Part shown: in pieces, positions 61,512-64,000 of the stretch
How the letters are laid out: every line of letters starts with the position of its first letter
How positions within the stretch are numbered: position 1 is the stretch's first letter
Source of the DNA: Williamsia limnetica
Lineage (GTDB): Bacteria; Actinomycetota; Actinomycetes; Mycobacteriales; Mycobacteriaceae
NCBI RefSeq assembly: GCF_003217475.1
Contig: NZ_QJSP01000006.1
Coordinates: 173,878 to 237,877 of the forward strand
Direction: 5' to 3'
DNA: 64,000 nucleotides
Translations under genes and position numbers: made by a program
The notes under the pieces: generated by a model
The model's database searches: none
Seen by the model: the letters and a program-made list of their open reading frames with translations, nothing else
Told to the model about the DNA's origin: nothing

Positions 61512-62392
61512 CGTGGACCACAGCCGACATCCCGGATCAGACCGGACGCACCATCCTCATCACCGGGGCCAACAGTGGCCTGGGTAAAGAAGCCGCACTT
61601 GCGCTCGGCGCTGCGGGCGCCCAGGTCATCCTGGCGTGCCGCACCGTCTCCAAGGCGGAGCCGGTCGCCGCGCAGATCGGGCCGAACGCGTCCATCACCG
61701 AACTCGATCTCGCCGATCTGGGTTCGGTGCGGGCATGCGCCGAGCGCACCGGACCGATCGACGTATTGATCAACAACGCGGGCGTGATGGCGGTTCCCGA
61801 GGCGCGCACCGCTGAGGGCTTCGAAATGCAATTCGGCACAAACCATCTCGGTCACTTCGCGTTGACCGGACTGTTGCTGCCCAAGATCTCCGATCGGGTG
61901 GTGACCCTGTCGTCGACGATGCACCAGATCGGCAAGATCGATCTCGAGGACCCCAACTACCGTGAGCGCCGGTATAGCCGTTGGCCCGCATACGGGCAGT
62001 CGAAGCTGGCAAATCTGCTGTTCGGTTACGAACTCGCGGCCAGGCTCAGGGCGTCCGGGTCATCAATCAAATCGATTGTGGCGCATCCGGGTTACGCGGC
62101 GACCGAGCTGCAGTCACATACCGAGTCGATCTGGGACCGGTTCATGGGCATCGGAGGTTTGGTGGCTCAGTCCGCCGCTGATGGTGCGTTGCCGGAACTG
62201 TACGCCGCCACGTCACCGCAGGCCCGCTCCGGCGCGTACTACGGGCCAACGAAAATGGGCGGCATGCGTGGTGCACCGGGGCCGGCGAAATCGAACAAGC
62301 GCTCCCGCGACGAACTCGTCGCCGCCGGCCTGTGGGATCTGTCCGAGTCGCTGACCGGGGTGAACTACGCCTTCGAAGGTGACGCCGCCTGA
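61508..62392 (+). CDS. Short-chain dehydrogenase (retinol-dehydrogenase-like)
   Basis: This 294-residue SDR has the extended form: cofactor motif TGANSGLG (residues 20-27), ILACRT with Arg suggesting NADP use, INNAGVM, SSTMHQIGK for the catalytic Ser region, and YGQSKLANLLF with catalytic Tyr and Lys. The C terminus (GAYYGPTKMGGMRGAPGPAKSN) is typical of this subfamily of oxidoreductases related to retinol or protochlorophyllide reductases. Substrate unknown. It follows the cyclase by 51 bp. Confidence 0.93.
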   Translation: MTWTTADIPDQTGRTILITGANSGLGKEAALALGAAGAQVILACRTVSKAEPVAAQIGPNASITELDLADLGSVRACAERTGPIDVLINNAGVMAVPEARTAEGFEMQFGTNHLGHFALTGLLLPKISDRVVTLSSTMHQIGKIDLEDPNYRERRYSRWPAYGQSKLANLLFGYELAARLRASGSSIKSIVAHPGYAATELQSHTESIWDRFMGIGGLVAQSAADGALPELYAATSPQARSGAYYGPTKMGGMRGAPGPAKSNKRSRDELVAAGLWDLSESLTGVNYAFEGDAA

Positions 62393-62421
62393 CCGGTGTC
62401 GCCTATTGGCTGGTGACGCTT

Positions 62422-63087
62422 TCAGCGCACCCCGTGCGGGCGGAACTGCACACTGATCCGTGGCCCGACGCCGGTGGTCTTCGGGACGGCGTGCTGCCAG
62501 GTGCGCTGACAGCTACCACCCATCACCAGCAGGTCGCCGTGGCCGACGGTGAACTTGAGCGATCGGCCACCGCCCGTGGGCCGCAACAGCAGTGGACGCG
62601 GAGATCCGAGGGAGAGGATCGCAACCATCGTGTCCTCGGTCTTGCCCCGGCCGATGGTGTCACCGTGCCAGGCGACGCTGTCATTGCCGTTGCGATACAG
62701 GCAGAGACCGGCTGAACTGAACCCCTCGGGCAACTCGTCGCGATAGAAGTCGGTGAGGGCGCCGCGGCAGGTCTCCAGCAGCGGGTGCGGGAACGCGCCG
62801 CGATCCTCGTAGTGACTGACCAGCCGCGGTACCGGCAGGACCCGGTCGTACATGACGCGCCGCTCCTCGCGCCACGCGGCGCCCGACTCCAAACGGTCGA
62901 ACAGTTCATCGGCGCCGGTGACCCAGCCCGGCCGCAGGTCGACCCAGGCGCCGTCGGTGAGCGTCCGCCTCGAGACGGAGCCGACCAGCGGGAGTAACCC
63001 GGAGCCGTCGCCGCAGGCCGTCGCGTTCCGCGTCTGATCGTCTGCTGTGTCCTCCTCGAACAGCGAGGCCTGGCGACCGGGGTGCAT
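62422..63087 (-). CDS. alkB: AlkB-type DNA/RNA dealkylating dioxygenase
   Basis: This 221-residue enzyme is a 2-oxoglutarate/Fe(II) dioxygenase of the AlkB group. The iron and cosubstrate motif HxD is in AWHGDTIGR; later the second His in WQHAVPK and Arg residues in RISVQFRPHGVR bind 2-oxoglutarate. A conserved LCLYRNGNDSVAWH block precedes it. It should remove alkyl groups from bases in DNA or RNA. Its ATG at 63087 faces the CNNM gene. No adaptive-response gene is adjacent. Confidence 0.93.
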   Translation of the reverse strand: MHPGRQASLFEEDTADDQTRNATACGDGSGLLPLVGSVSRRTLTDGAWVDLRPGWVTGADELFDRLESGAAWREERRVMYDRVLPVPRLVSHYEDRGAFPHPLLETCRGALTDFYRDELPEGFSSAGLCLYRNGNDSVAWHGDTIGRGKTEDTMVAILSLGSPRPLLLRPTGGGRSLKFTVGHGDLLVMGGSCQRTWQHAVPKTTGVGPRISVQFRPHGVR

Positions 63088-63334
63088 GGTGACCAGGATA
63101 GCGGTTGTCGAACATACATGCGAACAGTTCGCCGATGAAGACTGTCGGCGGCTTCACCGGTGTGACGGTCCGGCACTGACCCCGGTGGTGACGCAATTGC
63201 AAAAAATCCTTTACCCTTGGCGAGTACATTTTCCGATCAGTCGTCTCCACAACAGAAAGAGCCATGGTCAGCGCACCGTGCAGTAGCACACCGCCCGCAT
63301 CCCTCACCAGCACCGAAGCGGGGTCGAGCCCGCG
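63088..63334. other. Leader region of the CNNM-family gene
   Basis: These 247 bases between AlkB and the CNNM gene have no gene. They contain an inverted CACCGG (63155-63160) and CCGGTG (63182-63187) pair with a 21-base loop, and an AT-rich patch (63190-63232). The in-frame stop TAG at 63284-63286 fixes the farthest 5' start. No known riboswitch consensus for magnesium or manganese is recognised here. Confidence 0.45.
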
Positions 63335-64000
63335 TTGACGGTCCTGACCATCGCGTTCGGAATTCTTGTAGTACTTCTCATCACGGCACTCACGGGCTAC
63401 TTCGTGGCCCAGGAGTTCGCGTACATGTCCGTCGATCGATCTCGGCTCAAAGCCAGGGCAGAGGCGGGGGATTCCGGGGCAGCGCGAGCTCTGACGGTCA
63501 CTCGCCGCACCTCGTTCATGCTCTCGGGAGCCCAGCTCGGCATCACCGTGACCGGCTTGCTGGTCGGCTATGTCGCCGAGCCGCTCATCGGTCGAGGCCT
63601 CGGGGAGCTGCTCGGTGGGGTCGGGGTCCCGACCGCGGTGGGGATCGCGGTCGGCGCCATCCTGGCCGTACTGTTCTCGACCTTCGTGCAGATGCTCTTC
63701 GGCGAGTTGTTCCCGAAGAACCTGGCCATCGCCCGCCCGGAACCGGTTGCCCGGTGGCTCGCCTTGTCGACCACCATCTACCTGCGGTTGTTCGGTTGGC
63801 TGATCTGGTTGTTCGACCAATCGTCGAACCTGCTGCTGAAAGCGTTGCGCATCGAACCGGTGCACGACGTCGAGCATTCGGCAACCGCCCGCGACCTCGA
63901 GCACATCGTGGCGCAGTCTCGCGACGCCGGAGAACTGCCTGCTGAGCTGTCGACCCTGCTGGACCGGATTCTCGACTTCCCGACGAGGACCGCCGAGCAC
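63335..64000 (+). CDS. CNNM/CorC-family membrane protein, N-terminal part (partial)
   Basis: The window ends inside this gene; 222 codons are present. The N-terminal DUF21/CNNM membrane domain has helices at about 3-22, 58-75, 95-125 and later, with the family blocks F-AQEFAYMSVDRSRLK, SFMLSGAQLGITVTGLL-GYVAEP and GELFPKNLAIARPEPVARW. A CBS-pair region should follow outside the window. The protein is thought to export or sense Mg2+ or Co2+. TTG at 63335 is the only start codon after the TAG at 63284 that fits the alignment. Confidence 0.87.
   Translation, partial: MTVLTIAFGILVVLLITALTGYFVAQEFAYMSVDRSRLKARAEAGDSGAARALTVTRRTSFMLSGAQLGITVTGLLVGYVAEPLIGRGLGELLGGVGVPTAVGIAVGAILAVLFSTFVQMLFGELFPKNLAIARPEPVARWLALSTTIYLRLFGWLIWLFDQSSNLLLKALRIEPVHDVEHSATARDLEHIVAQSRDAGELPAELSTLLDRILDFPTRTAEH

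Noticed and set aside
60497-61924. 475-codon minus-strand frame across the cyclase and SDR
   Set aside because: Both plus-strand genes have intact catalytic motifs; the antisense product does not resemble any family.
63088-63334. Possible magnesium or manganese riboswitch before the CNNM-family gene
   Set aside because: The gene family and AT-rich leader prompted the idea, but I could not match the conserved cores of the M-box or yybP-ykoY elements.
62906-64000. Minus-strand frame of 364 codons reaching the window end
   Set aside because: It lies opposite the CNNM-family membrane domain, which has strong family motifs in frame from 63335.

Overview
The window is about 64 kb of high-GC chromosomal DNA with dense genes, frequent GTG starts and many 1-8 bp gene overlaps. 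The gene set (KdpBCDE, Dyp peroxidase with a Cu chaperone, deazaflavin oxidoreductase, GAP/SfLAP protein, secreted cholesterol oxidase, TetR regulators, Rv3645-type cyclase) points to the Mycobacteriales. Gordonia or a close relative is my best guess from protein style alone. I saw no tRNA, rRNA, insertion sequence, integrase, phage gene or CRISPR array.

Layout. 0-4 kb: end of kdpB, then kdpC, kdpD and kdpE (K+ uptake and its two-component system). 4-8.1 kb: an extracytoplasmic metal block of a small membrane protein, a PepSY membrane protein, a PCuAC lipoprotein and a Tat-exported Dyp peroxidase. 8.1-17.2 kb: LysE exporter, GAP/SfLAP protein, SulP transporter, DUF389 protein, alkylsulfatase and a LapA-like protein, with two decayed genes: an internally deleted DUF1254/DUF1214 gene and a frameshifted UDP-sulfoquinovose-synthase-like fragment. 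17.3-24.7 kb: a P450 with divergent TetR, MOSC protein, amino-acid antiporter, diaminopentanoate-dehydrogenase-like enzyme, SDR and a lipid-kinase-family protein. 24.7-37.2 kb: many stress-type proteins (amphi-Trp, DUF6325, LuxR-type LAL regulator, DUF2252, CsbD-like coiled coils) mixed with an aldo/keto reductase, lipase, methyltransferase and a TetR/DHA2 drug-efflux pair. 37.4-42.6 kb: betT-betB-betA, making glycine betaine from choline. 42.6-46.8 kb: alpha/beta hydrolase, formylglycine-generating enzyme, DksA-like zinc finger and small proteins. 46.9-50.6 kb: secreted lipase, cholesterol oxidase and TetR. 50.6-53.7 kb: an RsbQ/RsbP-type energy-stress module, a 50-residue protein and a YihY-like membrane protein. 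54-64 kb: intradiol-dioxygenase-like lipoprotein, HHH protein, XdhC, FAD monooxygenase, YceI, TetR, membrane adenylate cyclase, SDR, AlkB and the start of a CNNM/CorC-family protein.

How it fits together. Kdp and Bet both serve osmotic adaptation. PCuAC with Dyp peroxidase resembles the Streptomyces copper-chaperone/peroxidase pairing. The RsbQ-like hydrolase and RsbP-like PAS-phosphatase overlap by four bases and are probably one signalling unit feeding a partner-switch sigma system outside the window. Several divergent or self-regulated TetR genes have clear inverted repeats in their promoter regions.

Most striking details: a 5-bp tandem duplication puts the cholesterol oxidase ATG out of frame with its Tat signal; a formylglycine-generating enzyme carries its own substrate motif (CxPxR) at its N terminus; and the rsbQ-rsbP pair. 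Start codons were chosen by eye from ribosome-binding sites and family alignments remembered, not computed.
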